Numbered from the stretch's first letter, positions 1 through 6,159 are shown. The stretch: 6,463 bases of DNA from Candidatus Thorarchaeota archaeon (GCA_030642465.1 DAOWNS010000110.1:1-6463); one strand, 5' to 3'. Notes: generated from the sequence alone by a model not told the origin. Translations and numbers: made by a program.

Positions 1-1
1 C

Positions 2-820
2 ACCAAGGACGATACAGATGGTCTTGAACTCGGCTGGGGCAAGATCCCCGAACTGTTAAAGATAATCGAAGCCACAGCGCTCCGCAAGGGCAAGCTAGGA
101 AATCTGCTTGCAGACGGTCTCAAGATAGCCGCCAAGAAGGTGGGTCAGGACTCCTACAAATGGGCAATCATAAATGCAAAAGGACTCGAACAGTCCAATG
201 TTGAAACGCGTTCGGCCAAGGCATATGCGTTGGCGTTTGCAGTCAACCCTAGAGGCAACGACCATCTAATGACCGAAACGTTTGCAGAGTTTGGTGCAAG
301 TCCCGAGGCCGTCGCGGTTATAGAGAAGGTCACAGGCGATAAGAAGTGGGCGGCTCCACACTTCACCGAGCACCGAGCAGAAATAGTGCGGTGGCACGAA
401 GATTGCTACGAGATTACTGAGGCACTCGGTTTCTGTGTGTTCACATCCACCGCAGCATACGGTGTGAATCCAGACAACATGGCTAGGCTCTACGAAGCGG
501 CCACTGGAATATCAATGACTGAAGACGAGATGATGCTTACTGGACGTCGTGTCGTCACTTTGGAAAAGGCATTCAATATCACACGCGGAGCAACAAGAGA
601 GCATGACAATCTCCCGTGGCGACTCATGAACGAGGGTGCAGCCTCAGGACCACTGAAAGGTGCAATGAACTCTCAAGAAGAGCTTGATGGAATGCTTGAC
701 CCATACTACACGCAGCATGAATGGGATTTGAAGACAAGCTGGCCGTATCGAAAGACTTACGAAAAGCTTGGCCTCAAGGATGTGGCAGATTACTTAGACA
801 AGATGGGTAGATTGCCATAA
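2..820 (+). CDS. Aldehyde:ferredoxin oxidoreductase (AOR) family protein, C-terminal part (5' truncated by window edge)
   Basis: AOR-family enzymes are tungsten- or molybdenum-bispterin proteins that oxidise aldehydes to carboxylic acids with ferredoxin, or run in reverse; they are cytosolic and oxygen sensitive. The frame is open from base 2, giving 272 visible residues, less than half of the roughly 600 usual for the family, so the N-terminal pterin domain and the first three cluster cysteines lie outside. The visible part opens with DTDGLELGWG, a family-typical stretch. RGNDH follows at visible residues 84-88, then ALGFCVF near 141-147, whose Cys145 fits the fourth [4Fe-4S] ligand in the family's LGLC motif. 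The conserved tail has FNITRG, then LPWR, then LDPYY and a final LGL. The GTG at 140 is internal and not a start. The subfamily (AOR, FOR, GAPOR, WOR or other) cannot be set from this half. The gene lies 62 nt upstream of the LLM oxidoreductase and may share its transcript. Confidence 0.93.
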   Translation, partial: TKDDTDGLELGWGKIPELLKIIEATALRKGKLGNLLADGLKIAAKKVGQDSYKWAIINAKGLEQSNVETRSAKAYALAFAVNPRGNDHLMTETFAEFGASPEAVAVIEKVTGDKKWAAPHFTEHRAEIVRWHEDCYEITEALGFCVFTSTAAYGVNPDNMARLYEAATGISMTEDEMMLTGRRVVTLEKAFNITRGATREHDNLPWRLMNEGAASGPLKGAMNSQEELDGMLDPYYTQHEWDLKTSWPYRKTYEKLGLKDVADYLDKMGRLP

Positions 821-821
821 A

Positions 822-841
822 GAGGGATGATGGCTTCCCTC
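822..841 (+). other. Small hairpin and pyrimidine-rich tract after the AOR stop
   Basis: GAGGGA at 822-827 can pair with TCCCTC at 836-841 around an 8-nt loop, starting two bases after the AOR stop. A C/T-rich stretch follows up to about 855. It could mark a processing or weak termination point between the AOR and LLM genes. The stem has only 6 bp and no T-run follows, so a role is uncertain. Confidence 0.2.
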
Positions 842-870
842 CCCTCACTCCCTTCGACACAGGAATCATT

Positions 871-876
871 GGTGAT
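871..876 (+). promoter_or_regulatory. Shine-Dalgarno site GGTGAT that decides the LLM gene start
   Basis: GGTGAT matches the anti-Shine-Dalgarno end of archaeal 16S rRNA. It directly abuts the TTG at 877, which leaves no spacer for that codon, but lies 6 nt before the GTG at 883. The spacing therefore favours GTG 883 as the real start. Confidence 0.65.
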
Positions 877-882
877 TTGAAA

Positions 883-1890
883 GTGAAAGGATACAAAGAA
901 TTCGGATTAGCAATGACCGGGGTATTCCCGGTAAGAGAAGCCGTTGAATTGGCCAAGACCAGCGAACGAATGGGCTTAGGTTCTGTTTGGTTCGCTGAGG
1001 ATTACTTCTTTCGCGGCGGGATTCCGTACATGGCTGCCGCTTCGATGGCAACTGAGAAAATCAGGATCGGCCTAGGAGTGGTAAATCCCTACTCAAGACA
1101 CCCCGCGCTCATTGCCATGGAGTTTGCGACAATCGATGAGATGTGTAACAAACGAGCGGTTTTCGGCTTGGGATCTGGTGTCCCCTACTGGATGTCTCAA
1201 ATGGGATTCGATTTCAAGAAGCCGCTGTCAAGAACACGTGAATGCGTAGAAGTTGTTCGCAAGATAATGACAGGTGAGAGCATCACACATGAAGGGAGAT
1301 TCTTCACCACCAAGGACGTGAAACTTATCTTCGAGCCAGTAAGGAAGAAAGCTCCGATTTACCTCGCTTTTGAAGGCAAGATGGGTCTCAAACTTTCTGG
1401 TGAAATCGGTGACGGAGTTATACTCTCCATTTTCAATACACCAAGCTACGTAAAATTCGCCTGGGAACGAATAGAGGTAGGTGCTAAGAAAGCTGGCCGA
1501 AGCACAGAAGACTTCGAGATGGTTTCGTATCTTCCTATCGTGATCAATGATGACATTGACAAGGCAATGAAAATTGCCAAGGATTTTGCAAAACTCTATC
1601 TCCCACACTCGCAAGGTGGAGGTCCTCTGATGGAACACGCAGGAGTGAGCGTGGAAGAAACAGCATCCTACCTGAAAGCAACTGAAGACGGAAAGGATGT
1701 TACCGAATTAATAACAGACAAGGCAATACAAGCGCTTTGCGTTGTGGGTAATGTTGAGTCCTGCATCAAGCAAATCCAGGAAATAGTGAACGCAGGAGCA
1801 AATACGCCTGTAGCATTTCCAGTTCCAGGAACGGACCCAATTCTCTTGGCAAACCTTATCGGCGAGAAGATTGCACCACACTTGACCTAG
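883..1890 (+). CDS. LLM-class flavin/F420-dependent oxidoreductase, Mer-like
   Basis: The protein belongs to the luciferase-like (LLM) TIM-barrel superfamily, whose archaeal members mostly use coenzyme F420; the best known is 5,10-methylenetetrahydromethanopterin reductase (Mer). From GTG 883 it has 335 residues, the usual Mer-like length. Family-type segments are GSVWFAEDYF (about 33-42), a strand-loop VVNPYSRHP (67-75), FGLGSG (94-99), and GEIGDGVIL (173-181), the position of the conserved late-barrel G-DG motif. The C-terminal VVGNVESCIKQI resembles the G-x-x-E helix that ends many LLM proteins. GTG 883 is preferred over TTG 877 because of Shine-Dalgarno spacing. The gene sits between the AOR gene and the MFS gene (41 nt downstream), so a catabolic oxidoreductase paired with AOR is as likely as a true Mer. 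The substrate and the choice of F420 or FMN cannot be read from the sequence. Confidence 0.88.
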   Translation: MKGYKEFGLAMTGVFPVREAVELAKTSERMGLGSVWFAEDYFFRGGIPYMAAASMATEKIRIGLGVVNPYSRHPALIAMEFATIDEMCNKRAVFGLGSGVPYWMSQMGFDFKKPLSRTRECVEVVRKIMTGESITHEGRFFTTKDVKLIFEPVRKKAPIYLAFEGKMGLKLSGEIGDGVILSIFNTPSYVKFAWERIEVGAKKAGRSTEDFEMVSYLPIVINDDIDKAMKIAKDFAKLYLPHSQGGGPLMEHAGVSVEETASYLKATEDGKDVTELITDKAIQALCVVGNVESCIKQIQEIVNAGANTPVAFPVPGTDPILLANLIGEKIAPHLT

Positions 1891-1918
1891 GTTCAGCTAA
1901 CTGGTATGATTTCAACCC

Positions 1919-1922
1919 GGAG
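1919..1922 (+). promoter_or_regulatory. Shine-Dalgarno GGAG that decides the MFS gene start
   Basis: GGAG ends directly before an in-frame TTG at 1923 but 9 nt before the ATG at 1932. Normal spacing and the ATG codon both favour 1932. Confidence 0.6.
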
Positions 1923-1931
1923 TTGGAACAA

Positions 1932-3188
1932 ATGGCCAAACAAGAATCTTACGAACCATTTTGCCTGGATGTAGAGGGAGAACCCGACCTTCCGAAAGCA
2001 ACCAAAAAAAGAAACAGGGTTATTGGGTACATCGCGTCATTTCTAGTCGTTTTCACACTTGGAACGACAGAGGTCTTCGCATCATGGTATGCTGGAATCC
2101 TCGGAGGAACAACCCTAGAGTCAGGATTAGCAATGGGAATGTTCGGTTTCATGTACATATTTTCCCCAATCATCGGAGGACGCATTTCAGATAAAATCGG
2201 GCGGAAAAAAACACTGACTATATCAACTGCTGTCTACGTTGTCGTCATCTCGTTCTACTTGCTCCCCTCTATAGCGCCAATTCATCTAATCGTGATACGT
2301 GCCGTTGAAGGACTTGTTTTCGGGTTTATTGCCCCCACAATAGAAGGTATGGTGGCAGAGCTTGATCCCGAAGCGCAAGCGGCCGCGCTTGGCAACTTCT
2401 CCACAGCGTGGAGTGCATCAATGATACTTCCTCCATTCATTATCGCCTACATGGCAGGGGCGTACGGTGAACTCTCAAGCATATACATCATCCTCGCGGT
2501 GGAGCTGCTATCGCTAGTTGTTATCGGTGGCTTCATTCAGAGCTACAGGAGAAAGACACCCACGGGAGGGAACGAAGGTGCGAACAATATTGGGACTATT
2601 GATTCACAGCCAGAGCAGATACACTCGAAGACGAGTCCGAGGTTCATTGCCTCCTACATCTCTTTGATTCTCTGGGGAGTTGTATCAACAGTAGTCCTAG
2701 CCCTTTTCCCTACGTATATTGAATCTCTAATTATCCTGGGGCATCCATTTGTCAGAGAGGACTTTGGTATTCTACTTCTAATATGGAACACAGCTCGAAC
2801 AGTCTGCTTCATATTGGTCGCACGAATGGGGGAGAAGCACATGGTCAAAGTGATTGTGCTTGGAGCTATTCTTTCAGCCATCTCGGGCATCATGCTTTTT
2901 CTATTCGTGGATATTTGGGTTTTCACTGCGGCTATGATTATTTCAGGAGTGGGAGTAGGATTCAGCTATCTTGGTGCCCTCTATCTCGTTGTATCTGCCA
3001 CCGAATTCGAGAAGGGATCATATGCCGGCATTGTTGAGAGTATGGGAGGAGTTGGACTCTTTATTGGACCAGTCGTGGGAGGATGGCTCATGGGATTCGG
3101 ATTGACACTGCCGTATCTGATGCTCACAGGATTGTCAATAGTTGCATTTCTGGTAATGGTTCCACTATTCTCACGATCGAACAAATAG
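1932..3188 (+). CDS. MFS transporter, 12-helix type
   Basis: This is a major facilitator superfamily secondary transporter of the cytoplasmic membrane, 418 residues from ATG 1932. A polar cytosolic tail of about 28 residues precedes helix 1. The hallmark motif A of the loop between helices 2 and 3 is clear at residues 83-94 (GRISDKIGRKKT). Six hydrophobic segments end near residue 202; a hydrophilic central loop (about 204-237, rich in Q, N, S, T and K) follows, then six more segments. Glycine-rich helices GVGVGF (about 339-344) and GGVGLFIGPVVGGW (372-385) are typical of the C-terminal half. Substrate and direction cannot be told from the sequence. It lies 41 nt after the LLM gene on the same strand and converges with the racemase gene 14 nt away. 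The alternative start, TTG 1923, would add three residues. Confidence 0.92.
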   Translation: MAKQESYEPFCLDVEGEPDLPKATKKRNRVIGYIASFLVVFTLGTTEVFASWYAGILGGTTLESGLAMGMFGFMYIFSPIIGGRISDKIGRKKTLTISTAVYVVVISFYLLPSIAPIHLIVIRAVEGLVFGFIAPTIEGMVAELDPEAQAAALGNFSTAWSASMILPPFIIAYMAGAYGELSSIYIILAVELLSLVVIGGFIQSYRRKTPTGGNEGANNIGTIDSQPEQIHSKTSPRFIASYISLILWGVVSTVVLALFPTYIESLIILGHPFVREDFGILLLIWNTARTVCFILVARMGEKHMVKVIVLGAILSAISGIMLFLFVDIWVFTAAMIISGVGVGFSYLGALYLVVSATEFEKGSYAGIVESMGGVGLFIGPVVGGWLMGFGLTLPYLMLTGLSIVAFLVMVPLFSRSNK

Positions 3189-3212
3189 GAAACCCGGTAC
3201 TCTTAGGGTTTC
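3189..3212. terminator. Inverted repeat between convergent MFS and racemase genes
   Basis: GAAACCC (3189-3195) and GGGTTTC (3206-3212) form a perfect 7-bp stem with a 10-nt loop. The first arm starts right after the MFS stop and the second arm lies within the last codons of the racemase, so the same hairpin would form in both transcripts. It could act as a shared end or 3' stabiliser. No T-run follows on either strand, and archaeal termination usually relies on oligo-T, so the terminator call is tentative. Confidence 0.35.
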
Positions 3213-3967
3213 AATAGCCCATCAAAAGCCCCCTTGAGTGAAGGGGCTTCGTTTACACCCTTCAGAGGAGGTTGCGGGTACGCTACTTTGCTATGGCTAA
3301 GCCCAGACTCTATCAGTAGCTGGGCCATCCTGATTGCCACAACAAATGGATCAAGAATCGGAACGCCAACCTCCTGCATGATTGGTTTAAGGTCAAGTTC
3401 GTGAGATAGTGCAGTGCACCCCAGAACAATAACATCTGCGCCGTCCGCCTCAACGGCCTGCTTGCTTAGTTCGAGGAGTTCTTTTTGAGCATCAGCTGGG
3501 CGTTTCGCGATATCAAGAACAGGCATAGTTAGATAGCGCACGCTAGCACAAAATGACTCAAGTCCCTCCTTACGGACTCCTGCTTTCATGCATCTCTTGA
3601 GAGAGTCACCTTGAACAGTGATTATGCTGAATCTTGTGCCAAGCGTTAGCGCAAGGTGGAGTGAGGCGTTTCTAGGGCCCACGACTGGTACATTCGAAAC
3701 CTCTCTTGCAGCGTCAAGAATCGGATCGCATGCACAGTCAATCACTATCGCATCATAACCTTCTTTGCCGGCTTTTACGACTTGTTCAAGGATGAATGGA
3801 GCATTATAGGCTTCATCAACAAGTGATTCAACGCTGTGAGTTCCGTGGCGTGGCACGAAGTGTCCGATATAGTATCCTTGAGGAGTATGTAGCTTGACAA
3901 AGGATTTCTTCTTCTCATCGGTCGTCCAATCGACGCCTGTTGCACCAATCAGCGCTATACGTTTCAA
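3203..3967 (-). CDS. Asp/Glu/hydantoin racemase family protein
   Basis: The family uses two cysteines as acid/base pair for cofactor-independent racemisation of amino acids or hydantoins; maleate isomerase-like and decarboxylase relatives share the fold. The protein has 254 residues, about the hydantoin racemase length. It opens with a strand, MKRIALIG. The first catalytic region is IDCACDPILDAARE (77-89): Cys78 lines up with the cysteine of the hydantoin racemase CFGDPG motif, and VPVVGP follows at 93-98. The second is VLGCTALS (181-188) with Cys184. Both catalytic cysteines are therefore present. Cys80, two residues after Cys78, is an extra thiol. The start is TTG 3967, supported by GGTGA (3974-3978) 6 nt upstream. 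It is the last gene of the minus-strand set, 58 nt after the DUF917 gene, which suggests action on a chiral ring or amino acid from that protein's pathway. The exact substrate is unknown. Confidence 0.87.
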   Translation of the reverse strand: MKRIALIGATGVDWTTDEKKKSFVKLHTPQGYYIGHFVPRHGTHSVESLVDEAYNAPFILEQVVKAGKEGYDAIVIDCACDPILDAAREVSNVPVVGPRNASLHLALTLGTRFSIITVQGDSLKRCMKAGVRKEGLESFCASVRYLTMPVLDIAKRPADAQKELLELSKQAVEADGADVIVLGCTALSHELDLKPIMQEVGVPILDPFVVAIRMAQLLIESGLSHSKVAYPQPPLKGVNEAPSLKGAFDGLLKP

Positions 3968-3973
3968 TAATCT

Positions 3974-3978
3974 TCACC
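3974..3978 (-). promoter_or_regulatory. Shine-Dalgarno GGTGA for the TTG-started racemase
   Basis: GGTGA on the minus strand lies 6 nt before TTG 3967 and supports this unusual start codon. The resulting N terminus, MKRIALIG, is a typical first strand for the family. Confidence 0.6.
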
Positions 3979-4007
3979 GTTTCCAGTATGCGATGGAAGG
4001 GAGCGGG

Positions 4008-4017
4008 AAAAGAAAAA
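4008..4017 (-). terminator. Oligo-T tract between the DUF917 gene and the racemase
   Basis: Read on the minus strand, TTTTTCTTTT begins 9 nt after the DUF917 stop codon and is followed by a C/T-rich stretch. Archaeal RNA polymerase terminates at such T-runs without a hairpin. It may end some transcripts here and so lower racemase expression relative to DUF917, or it may be a full terminator, in which case the racemase would need a promoter of its own in the 58-nt gap. No clear TATA element was seen there. Confidence 0.4.
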
Positions 4018-4025
4018 GCTGACGC

Positions 4026-5144
4026 CTAGCGTAAATTGCCAATTATTTCTTCCATGGGCTTGTATTCGAGCTCGGGATGACCATAGCGCTCTGGCGAGAA
4101 TGCTTTCTTGCCAATCTTTGTGCTTCCTGCATAGCGGAGCCGTTCGTGCGCTGGCACTGCTGTAATCACGACTTTCATTCCTTCTTTCAAATCAGAGCTC
4201 ATGACACCATGACCATTCTTCGGGTAGTGTAGGCAGATCAAATCCGGAAACATTACAACCGGTTCGCCATCACAAGTCGCTATCATGTATTCATTCTTGA
4301 CTGTTAACACCAGCTTGCCCTTGATGTCCTCAGGTTTGATGGTCACCGTAACGTGCCAATGGCCTGTACGGTCTTCTCCCCTAACGTCCTCAATAGTGCC
4401 TGAAGCAAGCTTCTGGCCACCCATAATATCTAGAAAAGCATCGATGGGAGAATTGCCATTCTCATTAGCGTCCCGTACTGCCTCGCCTAGCTCGATTGAC
4501 TTGCTAATGCTGTTTGGAATCACGCTCTTCTTCAGTTGTGCGCCGCTTTGGTGGTAGTGGTTATTGGCACCTGCGCCACCATCATTGACCACGGTGAATC
4601 TTCCGATTTCGTCAGCAAGTGCAGGACTGGTTGCCTTCTCCACAATCACAACGCTGCCACCCTTGGAAACAACCGGCATTGGGCACAATTCGATACCATA
4701 TCCCACGAATGAAATCATCTGCGATTCCGGCGCAGAGCGTCCGAGACCATCTCCGTCCACTGTGGTGATCCCTGTCCGTGCCGCGAGGGAAAGCATCACA
4801 GTCGTGTTTGCACCCCCTAGTTCGAAGGGAACTAGGTGGTCGACTTTCTTCCCAGCAATCTTCTCAGATATCTTCATTGCCTCATGGAGCTCGTATCGGG
4901 TTTCCCATTGCTTCAGCATTTCACCTATGGATGTGAATGCATTCACGGAACCCATGTAGCCCCCACAGACTATGAATGCGTCATCTTTCACATCATTGGG
5001 ATCGGTCAGCTCGTAGACTCTATCTCTTTGGTAATCCCAATCAACCAGGGGTTTCCCGAAACCAACAGGATCACCCCCACCACCTGTCCCTAGGATACCC
5101 ACACCAATTAGCATGTCATACGCATTCTGTCTGGACATCTTCAT
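4026..5144 (-). CDS. DUF917 / S-methyl-thiohydantoin desulfurase-like (S-Me-THD) protein
   Basis: The protein matches the DUF917 family, now named after S-methyl thiohydantoin desulfurase and often encoded beside hydantoinase/oxoprolinase genes; most members lack a proven function. It has 372 residues, full length for the family. The N-terminal domain carries ILGTGGGGDP (17-26), PFELGGAN (106-113) and the signature VDGDGLGRSAPESQM (129-143). The smaller C-terminal domain carries FPDLICL (299-305) and EGMKVVITAVPAH (321-333). A His/Asn-rich patch, NNHYHQSG (194-201), may bind metal or substrate; that is a guess. The start ATG 5144 has GTGAT (5150-5154) 5 nt upstream; an ATG two codons later is less well spaced. 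It lies 45 nt after the nucleotidyltransferase-like gene and 58 nt before the racemase. Pairing with a racemase fits a role in hydantoin-type or cyclic-amide metabolism, but the window holds no hyuA/hyuB. Confidence 0.87.
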   Translation of the reverse strand: MKMSRQNAYDMLIGVGILGTGGGGDPVGFGKPLVDWDYQRDRVYELTDPNDVKDDAFIVCGGYMGSVNAFTSIGEMLKQWETRYELHEAMKISEKIAGKKVDHLVPFELGGANTTVMLSLAARTGITTVDGDGLGRSAPESQMISFVGYGIELCPMPVVSKGGSVVIVEKATSPALADEIGRFTVVNDGGAGANNHYHQSGAQLKKSVIPNSISKSIELGEAVRDANENGNSPIDAFLDIMGGQKLASGTIEDVRGEDRTGHWHVTVTIKPEDIKGKLVLTVKNEYMIATCDGEPVVMFPDLICLHYPKNGHGVMSSDLKEGMKVVITAVPAHERLRYAGSTKIGKKAFSPERYGHPELEYKPMEEIIGNLR

Positions 5145-5149
5145 GCGTT

Positions 5150-5154
5150 ATCAC
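5150..5154 (-). promoter_or_regulatory. Shine-Dalgarno GTGAT of the DUF917 gene
   Basis: GTGAT on the minus strand is 5 nt before ATG 5144, and 11 nt before the second in-frame ATG at 5138. It favours the first ATG. Confidence 0.5.
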
Positions 5155-5189
5155 TTCAGTGTATATTCGAGCTGGCGTCTGGAGCTATT

Positions 5190-5984
5190 CTACTTCCTAA
5201 CGCCTTCCATAGAATGGACGATTTTGTACCAGCGTTTCTTGGTCCCAACTTTCGCCCGTCGCTTCCAACCTCCGGACTTAGGCTCGTCCTCAATCAGCTG
5301 CCTAAGCTTCTGGGCTCTAGACACAACCAAGTCCTTCTGTTCCTGCGATAGTAGATCCACAGTGGGCACAAAGTCAATCAGCTTTTGGATATTAGTTGTC
5401 ACGGTGTAGTAGAAGCCCCAATCATCACGGAGGCGCTGTGCTATGTAGTATCCGTTAACTTGGCTATCGTCATCTGTTTCGCTGATATCGTGAGCAAGGA
5501 ACGTGATTATGAGGTCTTTCAAATCCTTCGCATTAATCTCAACAATCTGTGTTTTCTCAAGGAATAGCTCTGCTAAGGGAATTGTGGGATTGTCTTCCTC
5601 AAGTCGTTTCTTCTTCTTGAAGTCAATCTTGTGGCAGAATTCCAAGTGATCATAGAACACATCGATTTTCCTCTGACGCTTCTGGTCAATGAAGAGGTCT
5701 CTGAGCGTTGAAGCCCTAGCAAAGCTAGGAGGAACCCAGTGGTAGCCAAGCTCATCCCTGAAGAGATTGATTATCTTCCGCTGGTACTTGTAGTAGCACA
5801 GGAAATCAATGTCTGTGACCACGCGACCCATCTTCTTATGAAGGTCAACATAATCGGGGGCCTTGATTCTGAACGCAAGGCATCCTATAATTCGTAAGGG
5901 GGCATCGATATCCTCAGCGGCTGCTACGAGTCTCATAGCCTCTTCAAGGAAATCGTCTTCAATTTCACCATACTTGCTCGACAA
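5190..5984 (-). CDS. Nucleotidyltransferase-fold protein, AbiEii-like pattern, function unknown
   Basis: The protein has 264 residues. An N-terminal helix (about 9-24) leads to RIIGCLAFRI (31-40). TDIDF (57-61), preceded by Arg54, gives an acidic pair Asp58/Asp60, and RKIDVF (105-110) gives a third acidic residue, Asp108. This order (G-x-x-A, R-x-x-T-D-x-D, later D) fits nucleotidyltransferase-fold proteins of the AbiEii type, in which the three acids bind metal and NTP. The segment IPLAELFLEKTQIVEINAKD (135-154) matches the helix around a conserved lysine in that group. The C terminus is basic (about 236-264). The second Gly or Ser of the usual G-G/G-S motif is Cys35 here, and the gap to Asp58 is longer than in minimal nucleotidyltransferases. 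No antitoxin-like partner adjoins it. The start is TTG 5984 with GGAG 9 nt upstream. The target is unknown, and a link to the downstream DUF917 gene may be only positional. Confidence 0.75.
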   Translation of the reverse strand: MSSKYGEIEDDFLEEAMRLVAAAEDIDAPLRIIGCLAFRIKAPDYVDLHKKMGRVVTDIDFLCYYKYQRKIINLFRDELGYHWVPPSFARASTLRDLFIDQKRQRKIDVFYDHLEFCHKIDFKKKKRLEEDNPTIPLAELFLEKTQIVEINAKDLKDLIITFLAHDISETDDDSQVNGYYIAQRLRDDWGFYYTVTTNIQKLIDFVPTVDLLSQEQKDLVVSRAQKLRQLIEDEPKSGGWKRRAKVGTKKRWYKIVHSMEGVRK

Positions 5985-5993
5985 TCGACAAGT

Positions 5994-5997
5994 CTCC
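5994..5997 (-). promoter_or_regulatory. Shine-Dalgarno GGAG for the TTG-started nucleotidyltransferase-like gene
   Basis: GGAG on the minus strand is 9 nt before TTG 5984. The next in-frame ATG codes for residue 17, inside the first helix, so the TTG start is preferred. Confidence 0.5.
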
Positions 5998-6033
5998 TAG
6001 CTCCAAGAAGGGAAGCACATCCCCAATAAAACT

Positions 6034-6095
6034 GTGTGGCTTTAATATCTTGTGACGAGAAAAGGGTTTGTTAAAGCAGATTGCATTAGCCACAC
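6034..6095. repeat. 8-bp inverted repeat in the divergent intergenic region
   Basis: GTGTGGCT (6034-6041) and its exact complement AGCCACAC (6088-6095) are separated by 46 nt and flank the AT-richest part of the region, including the TATA-like element. They could be paired operator half-sites controlling one or both divergent genes. A chance match of this length is possible in a region of this size. The remaining bases between 5985 and 6174 show no RNA gene or ORF that can be supported. Confidence 0.3.
6042..6049 (-). promoter_or_regulatory. TATA-like element, likely promoter of the minus-strand gene set
   Basis: Read on the minus strand the site is ATATTAAA. An archaeal start site about 25 nt downstream would fall near 6018-6022, leaving a leader of about 35 nt that holds the GGAG site of the nucleotidyltransferase-like gene. 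A second AT-rich candidate, TTTTATTG, lies at 6024-6031 nearer the gene. On the plus strand the same bases read TTTAATAT and could serve the metallophosphoesterase with a leader of about 100 nt. Confidence 0.35.
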
Positions 6096-6159
6096 CATTA
6101 GATTCTTAACTTGCATTTGCTCAAGCACAGATAATCTGATACGGAGTATCTGAGAGAAC

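Noticed and set aside
140..820. GTG at 140 as start of a complete 226-residue gene
   Set aside because: The same frame is open back to base 2 and the upstream codons encode family-typical AOR sequence, so the gene is cut by the window edge and GTG 140 is internal.
827..880. 17-codon reading frame (ATG ATG GCT ... TGA) between the AOR and LLM genes, a possible leader peptide
   Set aside because: It has no well-placed Shine-Dalgarno site and no coding signal, and it is short enough to arise by chance.
1..1318. Repeated string CACCAAGGACG at the window start and near 1308
   Set aside because: It is an 11-base match within coding sequence of two unrelated genes, using common codons; no wider repeat extends around it.
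1228..1638. 136-codon open frame on the minus strand inside the LLM gene
   Set aside because: It lies opposite a well-supported gene, matches no family I recognise, and looks like a shadow of the coding strand's codon use.
4285..4959. Two open frames of 90 and 131 codons on the plus strand opposite the DUF917 gene
   Set aside because: The minus-strand product carries all DUF917 motifs; the opposing frames are rich in Ser, Pro and Thr without recognisable domains.
5158..5168. TATA-like GAATATACAC just upstream of the DUF917 gene
   Set aside because: The distance to the start codon is only about 15-20 nt, which would place the transcription start at or inside the start codon although the gene has a Shine-Dalgarno site.
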